Counted from the stretch's first letter, positions 25,211-34,312 are shown. The stretch: 64,000 nucleotides of DNA from Candidatus Anstonella stagnisolia (GCA_902384585.1 CABMCJ010000004.1:696086-760085); one strand, 5' to 3'. Program-made: numbers and translations. The notes: a model not told the origin generated them from the sequence alone.

Positions 25211-26449
25211 ATGGAATTTTCGGATTTTGTTTCGTACGTGAAGGAATACGGGAAAAGGGAGACGGATTTGCTCATAGTGATGCCTGCATTTGCGTCTTAT
25301 GAGAACGTGCAGAGGCACCTTGAACTTTTGGAGAAGCAAACGTACAGGGAATTCAATGTGCTGCTTGTGCTTGGCGTGCCCTTTGAGGATGAAAGGCTGC
25401 AAAAGGAGCTTGAAAAAAAGAAATTCCATTTCGGGGTAATAATTGCAAAGGAAAACGAGAGGAGGGGATGCTCGGGCGGGTTTTTCACCGGGCAGAAATA
25501 CGCGCTTGAGAAAGGGTACGGATATGTCATAATGGCGGATGATGACTGCATGCCAGTGGACGCGGAACTTGTGGAAAACCTGTACAAGAATCGGGAAAAG
25601 GGGTATGTGACATCGCGCACAAAATTTGTTGCGGATGGGTATAGGAAAACCGCGCACGTGTCCGGCGCATCGCAATACACGCTTTATTCAGTTGGCATAT
25701 TCAAAAAATACGGGCTGTACTATCTGCCGCTTTTCCACGGGGCGGACGACGGGGAATACATGGAGAGGATAAAGGATGCGAGCTTCCAGATAGAAAACTA
25801 TTCCGAGCATCCGTACATTGCGGGCATGAGGCTGTTCTCGCTCTTTGACCGCTCATGGCTGTTCATGCTGCAGTCGCTTGTGATAATGAAGAGCGTGAAA
25901 ACAACGGTATACAATATTGTGCAGCTTGGGCTGCTGCTAACAATAGCGCTTTTTTTCCTGCCAAAATACGGCCAAAGGCTGTTTTTTGTAATGAACCGGA
26001 TGCTGCTCACGTACACCTATGGGAAAAAGGCGTATGAGGGCATAAAAAGCGGGTATGCGGAATCGCTTGCGGACGAGAAAAACGTTTTGGAGGGGGAAAC
26101 CAGGATAATTGACGAGGCCGACCCGAAATACGTGGACAGCGGCGGTGCGCAAAAGGCAGGCGGGCTTTTTGGGGCTGCGATTTGGGCGGTTGGGAAAAAA
26201 GTGTTTGTGCGCAACTCTTACAGCTTCATCAAGGTATTTTTCATGGCGATAACGGCGAGCAGGCTGCACGTGAAAGTGTCAGAGGGCAGGTGCCTGCTTG
26301 TTGCGGACAGGAAAAACCCTCTTTCGCATGCTGCAAGGCTGGTTGCGTTCCCTTTCTTCCTTGTCGTGTATGTGCCTCTGCTTGCAGTATTTTTCATTGT
26401 GCTAAAGGCGTTTAAGCAGCCGAAAACGCTTGGGTACGGGCTGGATTAA
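25211..26449 (+). CDS. GT2-like glycosyltransferase with C-terminal membrane helices
   Basis: A 412-residue protein. The N-terminal GT-A fold has TDLLIVMPAFASYENVQRHL and the metal-binding YVIMADDDCMPVDAELV. LPLFHGADDGEYMERI is the likely acceptor/catalytic aspartate region. Two or three hydrophobic helices follow (IVQLGLLLTIALFFLPKYG and LVAFPFFLVVYVPLLAVFFI). It is related in layout to the enzymes at 43649 and 47416. The ATG at 25211 fits a leaderless start. Its end overlaps the opposing gene by 4 bp. Donor and acceptor are unknown. Confidence 0.78.
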   Translation: MEFSDFVSYVKEYGKRETDLLIVMPAFASYENVQRHLELLEKQTYREFNVLLVLGVPFEDERLQKELEKKKFHFGVIIAKENERRGCSGGFFTGQKYALEKGYGYVIMADDDCMPVDAELVENLYKNREKGYVTSRTKFVADGYRKTAHVSGASQYTLYSVGIFKKYGLYYLPLFHGADDGEYMERIKDASFQIENYSEHPYIAGMRLFSLFDRSWLFMLQSLVIMKSVKTTVYNIVQLGLLLTIALFFLPKYGQRLFFVMNRMLLTYTYGKKAYEGIKSGYAESLADEKNVLEGETRIIDEADPKYVDSGGAQKAGGLFGAAIWAVGKKVFVRNSYSFIKVFFMAITASRLHVKVSEGRCLLVADRKNPLSHAARLVAFPFFLVVYVPLLAVFFIVLKAFKQPKTLGYGLD

Positions 26450-27567
26450 GGAGTGCAAAGGGCAAGGACTTTTTTTGCGTATTCCTGCTGCTTTGAGTGC
26501 GAGAGCGCGAAGAATTTTTCGTATGCGGAATATGCATCTGAAGCGTCCTTTTTGGAATAGTTGGAGAGAGCCCCGGTTGCTGCTGCAACCGGATTTTCAG
26601 AGTATGCGATTGCATTTGAGGAAAAGCCGTTTGCCTCAAAAGTTTTTTGCGTGAAGGGCGTTGAAACCACCTTGCAGCCGTTCTTGAGCGCATCAAAAAC
26701 CTTGTTCTGCAGGCCCGCGCCATACCATACGGGAATGAGGCAGATTTTGGAATGCGAAAGGGCATCTTCCACGTTTTCCACAAAGCCCTGCACGCGCACG
26801 TTTTTGGGAAGTGGGAGGTTTTTTGGGAAATTCGGGCCGATAATGAGCACGCTTGCGCCTGTGCTGGAAAGAAGGGGCAATATTTTTTTCAGCCCGTCGC
26901 GGTTTGGGGGGTGCTCCCACCTGCCAAAGAGCACAATGTCGTTTGGGCGGGAAAAGTTTTGGGATTTTTGAGGCGCATCCCTTCCCTCGCACGCAATCGT
27001 GCGCTCGCGCGGGAAAATGCATGAGAGCCTGTCGGGCTCGGAAACAAAGGTGAACAAATCATAGTGGGGCATGAGCGCCTTTTGCATTGCAAAGAAAAGC
27101 GGGCGCGCGGCTTTTGAGAGCAGGAGGGTGGAAAGCGAGCGCGAGGCGATGTGCTTTGAGGAATAGTAGTTCTCAACCGAATCCAGCAATTCCGCAACCT
27201 TGGCGGGCGCGCGCACGTCCCGAAGCGCGATGCATGCGTCAATCGGGTGCACCACGAGCGCGCTTATGTTGTTTTCCTGCACGTAGCGGGAAACTTCGCC
27301 CTGCGCAGAGCGTATGCGCATAATGCGGGAAAGGCAAATTGGAAGCGTGAGGGCGAGGGGGTCAAAGGACATGCCGCTTGCGGTTGTTTCGCAAAACTTC
27401 ACGCTTTTGGGAAGGCTTATTTCAGCCATGCGCGGCTCTTTGGGAAGCCTTATGTGCATGAAATGCACTTCAAAATAAGGTGAAAAATCCAGCATGTTGT
27501 GGTACAGGCGGCGCATGCCGCCAAGGCTGGATGGGAAATGCGTGGAAACAAACAGGATTTTCCGCAT
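26446..27567 (-). CDS. GT4-type glycosyltransferase
   Basis: A 373-residue GT-B enzyme. It opens with KILFVSTHFPSSLGGMRRLY, the nucleotide-loop region of GT4 enzymes. The C-terminal domain has DIVLFGRWEHPPN, VLIIGPNFPKNLP, NVRVQGFVENVEDALSHSK and VWYGAGLQNKVFDALKNGCK, which match the donor-binding domain. It is divergent from the next glycosyltransferase across a 52-bp gap with a centred TATA core. Donor sugar cannot be deduced. Confidence 0.85.
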   Translation of the reverse strand: MRKILFVSTHFPSSLGGMRRLYHNMLDFSPYFEVHFMHIRLPKEPRMAEISLPKSVKFCETTASGMSFDPLALTLPICLSRIMRIRSAQGEVSRYVQENNISALVVHPIDACIALRDVRAPAKVAELLDSVENYYSSKHIASRSLSTLLLSKAARPLFFAMQKALMPHYDLFTFVSEPDRLSCIFPRERTIACEGRDAPQKSQNFSRPNDIVLFGRWEHPPNRDGLKKILPLLSSTGASVLIIGPNFPKNLPLPKNVRVQGFVENVEDALSHSKICLIPVWYGAGLQNKVFDALKNGCKVVSTPFTQKTFEANGFSSNAIAYSENPVAAATGALSNYSKKDASDAYSAYEKFFALSHSKQQEYAKKVLALCTP

Positions 27568-27589
27568 GAAAGCATATGCCCGTCCTTAG

Positions 27590-27598
27590 TTTTTAAAG
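27590..27598. promoter_or_regulatory. Shared TATA core of a 52-bp divergent gap
   Basis: TTTTTAAAG lies 26-27 bp from both the minus start at 27567 and the plus ATG at 27620, again allowing leaderless transcription in both directions. Confidence 0.5.
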
Positions 27599-27619
27599 GA
27601 TTGGCACGGATAAATGTGC

Positions 27620-28648
27620 ATGAGGGTTTTTTTCATTTACGCGGGCAGGCGCGGCAGCAACCTTGAGTGCGCAATCGCGCTTTGGAGGATTGCGCTTGGG
27701 ATGGGGCATGATGCGCACCTTGTGCTTTCAGGGGACAATGAGAGGCGGGAAAAGGTGGAGCGGCTTTACCCGGCTGCAAAATTCTGCAACTTCCTCTCGC
27801 CTTTTGGCATTGGGAAGCTGAAAAAGGAAATTGGGGGCGGGGTTGCATTCTTCACAATGGTATCGCCGAAAATGATGCCGCTTTTCCTTTCGCTGCGCAC
27901 AAAAAAGGTTTTCTATTTCCATGCGACTTATGACAACTCGTATGAGAAAAACACGCTCTCGGAAAAATATTTCGGGATGCTGCATCGGATTGCGATAAAT
28001 GGCGCGGACTGCGTTGTTGCAACGCAGCACCCGCTTGCATGGCAGATACGCGCGCAGACTGGCGTTGAGGCAGGGGTGCTGCCGCATCCGCCTTATTCCA
28101 GGATAGATGCAAGGTTCTTTGGGGAGGACGAGAAGGTGGATGTCCCGTTTGAAAAATATTTCCTGAACTTTGGGGAAATCGGGAGGGCATCAAAGGGCAC
28201 ACAGGTGCTCCTTAAGGCTGCGCAGGATGGGAAGCTCAACGTTGTGCTTGCAGGAAGGCACGGGGAAGTGCGGGCGGGCGAAAACGTTTTCCATCTTAAT
28301 CGGTGGGTACATGACGGGGAGCTGAACTATCTTGTGAAAAACTGCCAGGCTGTTGTGCTGCCTTACCTTCTCTCTTCGCAATTCTCAGGCTGCCTTGCGC
28401 TTGCATACCATTTTAGAAAGCCGGTAATTGCGCCCTTGTCCGCGGCGTTTGAAAAGGACGTACTGGATGGGAAAAGCGGGCTGTTTTTCTCGCAGGGGGA
28501 TTGGGAAGACCTGGAAAGGAAGATGCTTCTTGTTGCAAACGGGAAAATAAAATTCCTGCCGCAAAACGTGCAAAAAAAGGAAAAGGAAATGGAAAAAAGC
28601 ACGGAAAAGGCGCTTGGGGAAATACTGGAGAGGGTTGGCGGGCAGTAG
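27620..28648 (+). CDS. GT4-type glycosyltransferase
   Basis: A 342-residue GT-B enzyme. MRVFFIYAGRRGSNLECAIA is the N-terminal loop. YFLNFGEIGRASKGTQVLLK and LNVVLAGRHGEV form the donor domain, and VLPYLLSSQFSGCLALAYHFRKPVIA is the typical E-x7-E-like helix region, with FSGCL replacing the usual acidic residue. I start at 27620 because it is 26 bp from the TATA core; an ATG at 27614 in the same frame adds two residues. It ends 3 bp from the opposing FkbM gene. Confidence 0.82.
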   Translation: MRVFFIYAGRRGSNLECAIALWRIALGMGHDAHLVLSGDNERREKVERLYPAAKFCNFLSPFGIGKLKKEIGGGVAFFTMVSPKMMPLFLSLRTKKVFYFHATYDNSYEKNTLSEKYFGMLHRIAINGADCVVATQHPLAWQIRAQTGVEAGVLPHPPYSRIDARFFGEDEKVDVPFEKYFLNFGEIGRASKGTQVLLKAAQDGKLNVVLAGRHGEVRAGENVFHLNRWVHDGELNYLVKNCQAVVLPYLLSSQFSGCLALAYHFRKPVIAPLSAAFEKDVLDGKSGLFFSQGDWEDLERKMLLVANGKIKFLPQNVQKKEKEMEKSTEKALGEILERVGGQ

Positions 28649-28651
28649 GGC

Positions 28652-29572
28652 TCAGTCGCAATAGAAGTCCTTTTCGCAGTGCTCAATGAGCTTTATGCTG
28701 TAATCCTGCCTTATGCTTTTTATTGTCCTCGGAAGGACTTCCATGTCGGTGGGCTTGTGGTATGCTGAAAGCGAAAGCACGGGCTTGTTCTTTTTTATTA
28801 TGCGCTTTGCCCCAAGCAGGGCCTTTTCCTCGTATCCCTCAACGTCCATTTTTATGAAACCTACGTTTTCGCCATTGAGGAAATTGTCAAGTGAAACTAC
28901 TTCTATCTGCTGCACATTTTTGCCCGCGTCCTCGGTACGGCTTATTGAAGAAGCCCCGTCGCCAGAGTAGTTATATTTTATCTGAGCGGCGCTTTCCTTG
29001 TCTCCAACTGCTTTTTTTATGGGCACTACCACGCCCTCAAGGCCGTTTGCGCGGATGTTTTCCACAAGCATTTTGTAAGTGCCTTCAAGCGGCTCGAACG
29101 CATAGACTTTTTCTGCCCCAAAGCAGGCACAGAGCATGGAAAACGCGCCTATGTTGGCGCCCGCATCCACCACTATCTTGCCCTTCATGTTGCCCTTGTT
29201 CACATCGTATTGGTTGTGTATGAAAAGCTCCTCGATAAGAAGCAGCGGGAAAAACAGCCCGCCCTGCGCAAAGGAAAGGTGCCTGCCCTGAAACTCCATT
29301 TCAACCGTGCCAAAGCAGCCGTCCATGAGCTCGCGGCGCTCCTCGTATGTCCTATTAAGCAGGTATTTTTTTGCTGCAATGCGCAAAAGAAGGTAGAAAT
29401 TGCGGAATTTGCCGGTTGCAATGCTGTATTTCACAATGTGCGCGAGGTTGCTCTTGATGTCCCCGCGCATTGAGCGGAGTTCCTCAAGCGAATCCAGTTC
29501 GCGCGCCGTGCCGTCCCTGCCGCGCAGTATTATCTTCAGTTCTTCCCCTGTACGCATTTTTATAGCAGCCAC
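28652..29572 (-). CDS. FkbM-family methyltransferase
   Basis: A 306-residue SAM-dependent methyltransferase. VDAGANIGAFSMLCACFGA is motif I and KVYAFEPLEGTYKML the acidic loop; FIKMDVEGYEEKALLGA is the FkbM-specific signature. These enzymes O-methylate sugars or other small molecules. The start is probably the GTG at 29572, preceded by GGGGTG at good spacing; an ATG at 29557 is the alternative. A paralogue lies at 46495. The C-terminus SIRQDYSIKLIEHCEKDFYCD closely matches the paralogue's end, so the two probably arose by duplication. Confidence 0.88.
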   Translation of the reverse strand: MAAIKMRTGEELKIILRGRDGTARELDSLEELRSMRGDIKSNLAHIVKYSIATGKFRNFYLLLRIAAKKYLLNRTYEERRELMDGCFGTVEMEFQGRHLSFAQGGLFFPLLLIEELFIHNQYDVNKGNMKGKIVVDAGANIGAFSMLCACFGAEKVYAFEPLEGTYKMLVENIRANGLEGVVVPIKKAVGDKESAAQIKYNYSGDGASSISRTEDAGKNVQQIEVVSLDNFLNGENVGFIKMDVEGYEEKALLGAKRIIKKNKPVLSLSAYHKPTDMEVLPRTIKSIRQDYSIKLIEHCEKDFYCD

Positions 29573-29675
29573 TGCAGCACCCCGCCGGAAAATATTATCA
29601 AGGCAGATAATGTTTCGTTATGCTTTTAATCCGATGGGATGGGGGGCAGGGGGAACAATAAGGCAATCGAAACAA

Positions 29676-30443
29676 TCAGGCAATCACTACGCCTATGCCC
29701 GCCCAGCCCTGCGCCTTGTCCTTCACAAGCTCTTTTGTGTTGTGCGTTTGCTTGAGCTCTTCCCAGAAGCGGCTCACTTCGCAGCGCAGTTCTGGTGGGT
29801 GCACCACTACGTCGTGGAACGCTATTATGCCGCCCTTGCGCACAAGAGGGGAATACATTTCAAAATCCTTTTTCACGCCCTCGTAGGAATGGTCGCCGTC
29901 TATGAAAAGGAAATCAAGGGGGTTGCCCTTGAGGATGGACTTTATTTTTTCAAGGGACTGCGCATTGTGGGAATCCCCTCGAAGCAGGTGGAGGTTTTGC
30001 GCTTTTTTTGCAAAGGATTTGTACAGCCAGCCCTGCGCAGAGGAATAGCCGCCAAAATCAAGGCTTATTATGGTTGCATCCGGGGTTGAGGAATTGCAGA
30101 AAAGGAAAAGCGTGCCGCCGTTTGCGGTGCCGATTTCAAGCACGTTTTTCGGTGGCTGCTCCCCAAGGAGGGAAAGCAAGCCGCCTATTTCCTCGCGCAC
30201 CTGGCTGGGCTTTATGAAACTGTTGCAGCAGCCTGAGGCAAAATCCATGAGCTCCTGCGGGCTTTCGAACTTTTCTTTCTTTTTTATTTCGCGCCTGCAG
30301 GAAAGGCAGGAAGGCATGCTGAGCGGGCTGAAAACAAGCACGTCAAAAAGTGCCTTGTAATTCGGGATTTTCTTCATGAACTTCAGGTGCGGCGAGCCGC
30401 CTATTGAGTACATAAGGTCGCATGATTTTTTTTCTATTGCCAT
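29676..30443 (-). CDS. Class I SAM-dependent methyltransferase (MTase 24 type)
   Basis: A 255-residue protein. PKNVLEIGTANGGTLFLFC is motif I, ATIISLDFGGYSSAQGW the next strand, and LDFLFIDGDHSYEGVKKDF the DGDHSY motif shared with cephalosporin-hydroxylase-like and Methyltransf_24 proteins. GIIAFHDVVVHPPE follows. A cysteine-rich segment near residue 45 (CLSCRREIKKKEKF) is unusual and could bind metal. The start at 30443 has GGAGGAT upstream. It lies 17 bp after rfbC on the same strand. Confidence 0.82.
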   Translation of the reverse strand: MAIEKKSCDLMYSIGGSPHLKFMKKIPNYKALFDVLVFSPLSMPSCLSCRREIKKKEKFESPQELMDFASGCCNSFIKPSQVREEIGGLLSLLGEQPPKNVLEIGTANGGTLFLFCNSSTPDATIISLDFGGYSSAQGWLYKSFAKKAQNLHLLRGDSHNAQSLEKIKSILKGNPLDFLFIDGDHSYEGVKKDFEMYSPLVRKGGIIAFHDVVVHPPELRCEVSRFWEELKQTHNTKELVKDKAQGWAGIGVVIA

Positions 30444-30460
30444 TTGAATCCTCCGTAAAA

Positions 30461-31018
30461 TTATTCGAACAGTTGCGCATCCTTTAAGGCGGACCATTTC
30501 TTGTCCTTGTCTGAAAGGATTGGGTTTTTTATGGGCCAGCTTATGGAAATCGCAGGGTCGTCCCACATTATGCCTTTCTCGTGCGCAGGCGCGTAATCGT
30601 TGTCCGCCTTGTAGAGCACGCTTGCGCCCTCGGTGAGCGCAAGGAAACCGTGCGCAAAGCCGCGCGGGGCGTAAAGCGAGAGCATGTTTTTCTCTGAAAG
30701 AAGCGCAGTTGCTGCCTTGCCAAACGTGGGCGAGCTTTTGCGCAGGTCAACTATTGCATCAAGCACCTCACCGCGCACGCAGCGCACGAGCTTTGCCTGC
30801 GAATGCGCGCCAGTTTGGTAGTGCAGGCCGCGCAGCACGCCTTTTTTTGAAACTGAAAGGTACTCCTCAACAAAAGTGGTGGGCGCAAGCATCTGGGAAA
30901 GCGTTTGGGCTGAATAAAGCTTGTAAAAGCTCCCTCTTTCGTCGTCAAATTGCATTGGGCTTATCAGGAATGCGCCCGAAAGGGGCAGGGGCTGCAATTT
31001 TATTTGCTGCGCAATCAT
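30461..31018 (-). CDS. rfbC: NDP-4-keto-6-deoxyhexose 3,5-epimerase (RfbC)
   Basis: A 185-residue cupin-type epimerase of normal length. GVLRGLHYQTGAHSQAKLVR holds the catalytic His region, GEVLDAIVDLRKSSPTFG the Asp partner strand, and PRGFAHGFLALTEGASVLYK the second conserved block. SLYA precedes the catalytic strand. In the dTDP-rhamnose pathway it inverts C3 and C5 of the 4-keto sugar. It overlaps the preceding rfbD by 4 bp. RfbA and RfbB are not in this window, so the nucleotide carrier could be other than dTDP. A heptose epimerase role, as for Cj1430, is an alternative. Confidence 0.9.
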   Translation of the reverse strand: MIAQQIKLQPLPLSGAFLISPMQFDDERGSFYKLYSAQTLSQMLAPTTFVEEYLSVSKKGVLRGLHYQTGAHSQAKLVRCVRGEVLDAIVDLRKSSPTFGKAATALLSEKNMLSLYAPRGFAHGFLALTEGASVLYKADNDYAPAHEKGIMWDDPAISISWPIKNPILSDKDKKWSALKDAQLFE

Positions 31019-31875
31019 GCGTTCACCTTTTCCTTTATGCTTTCAAGCTGGCGCAAAAGCGGCTGCACCTTGCCTATTTCCCCTTCCAGCTTTTCAATGC
31101 TTACCTTAAGGCAGAGCGGGATGCGCATTTTGCGTGCGCTGGCGGGCGAATCCTCAAGCTGCACGTCCAGCCCGAATTTTTTGCACAAAAGGGATGCAAA
31201 ATCCCTGCGCGAAAGGTAGTCCGGGCCGGTTGCGTTGTATATGCCGGATGAATTTTTTTCAAGCAAAAGCTGCGCAATGCGCGCAAGTTCTGCTGCGCAA
31301 ATGGGCTGCGCAAACTGGTCGCTTGAAACCGGGAAGGGCTTGTGCTCTTTTGCGCACGCCATTATGCGCATGAGGGGGTTTGAGCCGCGCTCATCAATTC
31401 CGAATATGCCTTCGGGGCGCAATATGAGGCTGTTTGGGGCTGCTGCAAGCACCTTTTCCTCTGCAAGCGCCTTTGTGTAGGAATAGTAATTCTGCGGGTA
31501 GGTCGGGGAAAGTTCTGCGTAGAGTTCGCCTTCCTTTCCCTCGTACACCCAGTCCGTGCTTATGTGCACAAGCTTGCAGCCTGAGGCTTTTGAATATTCT
31601 GCCAGCTGCTGAGGGAGGGTGGTGTTGAGCGCATAGGAAACTGCCTTTTCTGTTTCCATCTTGTCCGCGCCAAAAGCAGGCTTTACTGCGTTTATTATTG
31701 CATCTGGCCTGGTTTTTTCCAAGAGAAGGGAAAGCGCGCGCGCATCTGAAACGTCAACTTTGAAGCCTGCGGACGGGGAACTTTTGGAAACCTTTATTAT
31801 TTCGTGCGAGGGGCTAAGCTGCATGCACATGTGCGTGCCCACCACGCCGCTGCTTCCAAGTATTAGTATTTTTAT
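31015..31875 (-). CDS. rfbD: NDP-4-keto-6-deoxysugar reductase (RfbD), apparent ATA start
   Basis: An SDR reductase of about 286 residues. The N-terminal strand and glycine motif (IKILILGSSGVVGTHM) are encoded only if translation starts at the ATA codon at 31873-31875. Directly upstream lies a strong GGGTGG site just after the ugd stop. The first conventional codon, GTG at 31845, would delete the first beta strand and most of the NAD(P) motif. The YSYTKALAE segment carries the catalytic Tyr-x3-Lys. It reduces a 4-keto sugar nucleotide, probably the product of RfbC. The ATA start is either a rare codon use or a single-base change. Confidence 0.82.
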   Translation of the reverse strand: MKILILGSSGVVGTHMCMQLSPSHEIIKVSKSSPSAGFKVDVSDARALSLLLEKTRPDAIINAVKPAFGADKMETEKAVSYALNTTLPQQLAEYSKASGCKLVHISTDWVYEGKEGELYAELSPTYPQNYYSYTKALAEEKVLAAAPNSLILRPEGIFGIDERGSNPLMRIMACAKEHKPFPVSSDQFAQPICAAELARIAQLLLEKNSSGIYNATGPDYLSRRDFASLLCKKFGLDVQLEDSPASARKMRIPLCLKVSIEKLEGEIGKVQPLLRQLESIKEKVNA

Positions 31876-31887
31876 GCGCCCACCCGC

Positions 31888-33228
31888 CTAACCCTTCCTG
31901 TAACCTATGAGTTCGTATTGCAAAACTTTTGAGAAATCTTCTGCATTGTAAAAGCCGCGGCAGTCAAGCAGGAGCGGGTTTTTCATGAGGCTTTTGAAAT
32001 CCTGCGCAGCCAGTTTTTTGAACTCCTGCCATTTCGTGGCGAGGATTGCCGCATCCGCATCTTTGAGGGCTTCGCGCGCGCTTGCGCAATAGGATATTTT
32101 ATCGCCGAAAACTTTCCGCGCGTTTTCAAGCGCCTGCGGGTCGCACGCAGAAACCTTTGAGCCTGATGCAAGCAGCCGTTCAATTATTTTCAAGGAGGGG
32201 GACTCGCGTATGTCGTCCGTGTCGGGCTTGAATGCAACACCAAGGACTGCGATTTTCTTTCCGAAAAGCCCTTTGAGCGAGGTTTGGAGCTTTTCAATTG
32301 TGAGGGAAATCTGGGACTCGTTTATTTCCATTATGTTGCCGATGAGCTTGGAGGGATGGCCTATTGACTGCGAAAAATTGCGCAATGCCTTCACGTCCTT
32401 TGGGAAGCAGCTTCCCCCAAAGCCGCAGCCTGGGGCAAGGTAGCTTGTGATTGCCGCCTGCTTGCCATTGCTTGCGAGCCTGCCGTCAAGGGTTACGCCT
32501 TTCATCACGTCGTATGCGTTTATGCCGCCTGTTTTTTCGCATATTTGCGCGATTTCATTTGAATAGGAAATGCAGAGCGCAAGGAAGGAGTTGTTTGCGT
32601 ATTTTATCATTTCCGCGGTCTTTGTGTTCACGCGCAAAAGCGGGGCTTTGGAGAAAGAGTAAAGCTCTGCCATTTTTGCACTTGTCTTTTCATCGTCCGC
32701 GCCAAGCACTATGCGGTCCGGGTTAAGCGCGTCCTCTATTGCGTTTCCCTCGCGCAAAAACTCGGGGTTCATGCCGACGCCAAAACCATCTCCGTGCGTT
32801 TTGCCGCAGGCTGCTGAGATTATACTGCTCATGGAATGGGTGGTGCCGGGGACCACCGTGCTCTTGATTATTATTGCGTGGAAAGATGTTTTTTGCTTCA
32901 ATGCGTTCCCTATTTCCTGCGCAACCGCGCTTACGTCGGACAAGTCAATGCTGCCATCCGGGCGCGAAGGAGTGCCAACGCAGACCAGCGTGAGTTCTGT
33001 TTTGGAAATTGCATGCGCAATGCTTGTGGTTGTGGAGAGCCGCTTGCTTTCCAGCACTTCTGTTAGAAGCTCCTGCAGGCCGGGTTCGTAAAACGGCGGC
33101 TGCGCGCGCATTATTTTTTCAAGCACGTGCCCGCGCTTGTCAACAAGAAGCACGTTGTGGCCTGCCTTTGCAAGCCCAAGGCCGCTAATGAGGCCGACGT
33201 ATCCGGTGCCTATTATTGAAACGTCCAT
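31888..33228 (-). CDS. ugd: UDP-glucose 6-dehydrogenase
   Basis: A 446-residue enzyme. DVSIIGTGYVGLISGLGLAK is the NAD motif. TLVCVGTPSRPDGSIDLSDV and IIKSTVVPGTTHSM are the family blocks. APGCGFGGSCFPKDVKAL carries the catalytic Cys, and VLGVAFKPDTDDIRESPSL the C-terminal NAD region. It oxidises UDP-glucose to UDP-glucuronate; some family members act on UDP-HexNAc or GDP-mannose. I start it at the ATG at 33228, which has GTGG upstream; ATG 33240 is in frame directly after the neighbour's stop. It sits between rfbD and the UXS-like gene. Confidence 0.92.
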   Translation of the reverse strand: MDVSIIGTGYVGLISGLGLAKAGHNVLLVDKRGHVLEKIMRAQPPFYEPGLQELLTEVLESKRLSTTTSIAHAISKTELTLVCVGTPSRPDGSIDLSDVSAVAQEIGNALKQKTSFHAIIIKSTVVPGTTHSMSSIISAACGKTHGDGFGVGMNPEFLREGNAIEDALNPDRIVLGADDEKTSAKMAELYSFSKAPLLRVNTKTAEMIKYANNSFLALCISYSNEIAQICEKTGGINAYDVMKGVTLDGRLASNGKQAAITSYLAPGCGFGGSCFPKDVKALRNFSQSIGHPSKLIGNIMEINESQISLTIEKLQTSLKGLFGKKIAVLGVAFKPDTDDIRESPSLKIIERLLASGSKVSACDPQALENARKVFGDKISYCASAREALKDADAAILATKWQEFKKLAAQDFKSLMKNPLLLDCRGFYNAEDFSKVLQYELIGYRKG

Positions 33229-33240
33229 AAAACCACGCAT

Positions 33241-34296
33241 TTAAAGCCCTAAGTCGCTTTCGTACCATTTTTTCAGGCGCAAAAGCCCTTGCTTTAGCAT
33301 CACCTTGGGCGAATAGCCGGTGAGCTTTTTTATTTTTGAGAGGTTCGGGCAGCGCCGCTGCGGGTTGTCCGTGAGATAATCCTTTTCCTCGCTCTTTTGG
33401 AACGTGAGCTTCACATCAGGGAACATTGACTGCACGCTTTGCGCGAGCTGCAGCATGGAAATTTCCTCAAGGTCGTTTCCGATGTTGAACGCCTCGCCGT
33501 TGTGGGGCGAAAGGAGAACCTTGAGCATCGCATCAGTCGCATCGGACACGTAGCAGAAGCTGCGCGTGGGAGAACCGTCGCTGTGCATCACTATTTCCTT
33601 TTTGTAGAATGCGCCCGTGAAAAGGTCGGGTATCACGCGCTTGTCGTCAATTCGAAGGCCAGGGCCGTAAACGTTAAACGGGCGTATTGTTTTCACTGGG
33701 ACTCCTTTGTGCTTGTGGAAAACGCTGCAAAGCGTTTCGCCAAGGCGCTTGGACTCGTCGTAGCATGCGCGCGGGCCAGTGCAGGAAACAAAACCCCTAA
33801 AATCCTCGCTTGTTGGTATTTTGTCCGCAGGCGGGTCGCCGTATATCTCGCTTGTCGAGAGGTATATCATGCTCTTTATTTTGCGCTCTTGCGCATACTC
33901 AAGGAGATTGCGCGTGCCTGCGACGTTGGAATCTATTGTCTCTATCGGGTATTTCCGGTAAAACGTCGGGGAAGCAATGCTTGCGAAATGCATTAGGTAG
34001 GAGGCATCAAGGCCTTTTGGAAGCGGTTGCGTAATGCTCTGCTTTATTTTGTGGAAATGCTTGCTGCCTTCAAGGTGCGCGATGCGCTTTGGGGTGCCGG
34101 TTATGAAAGTGTCAAGGCAGTGGATTTCGCACGGGTTTGAGGAAGTCTCGTTCCAGAGGGAGAAAAGGTCGCAGAAATACGCGCCCAAAAAGCCCGCACC
34201 GCCGGATATCAGGATGCCCTGCCCTGCAAGGGAATCCATGCCGGCGCGATTTGCCTCAAGTATTGCCTCAACGTCTTCCCGTATTATTTTGTCCAT
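33241..34296 (-). CDS. UDP-xylose synthase-like SDR decarboxylase/epimerase
   Basis: A 351-residue extended SDR. ILISGGAGFLGAYFCDLF is the NAD motif. FASIASPTFYRKYPIETIDSNVAGT and GPRACYDESKRLGETL (catalytic Tyr-x3-Lys) follow the UDP-glucuronate decarboxylase pattern, where ASPASP...NPI and GPRxCYDEGKR are typical. RPFNVYGPGLRIDD and IGNDLEEISMLQLA follow. Next to Ugd, a route UDP-glucose to UDP-glucuronate to UDP-xylose is a coherent inference. An N-terminal 25-residue extension before the Rossmann fold is present. A 4,6-dehydratase acting with RfbF is an alternative. Confidence 0.78.
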   Translation of the reverse strand: MDKIIREDVEAILEANRAGMDSLAGQGILISGGAGFLGAYFCDLFSLWNETSSNPCEIHCLDTFITGTPKRIAHLEGSKHFHKIKQSITQPLPKGLDASYLMHFASIASPTFYRKYPIETIDSNVAGTRNLLEYAQERKIKSMIYLSTSEIYGDPPADKIPTSEDFRGFVSCTGPRACYDESKRLGETLCSVFHKHKGVPVKTIRPFNVYGPGLRIDDKRVIPDLFTGAFYKKEIVMHSDGSPTRSFCYVSDATDAMLKVLLSPHNGEAFNIGNDLEEISMLQLAQSVQSMFPDVKLTFQKSEEKDYLTDNPQRRCPNLSKIKKLTGYSPKVMLKQGLLRLKKWYESDLGL

Positions 34297-34312
34297 TTAA
34301 TCAGCCTGCGCC

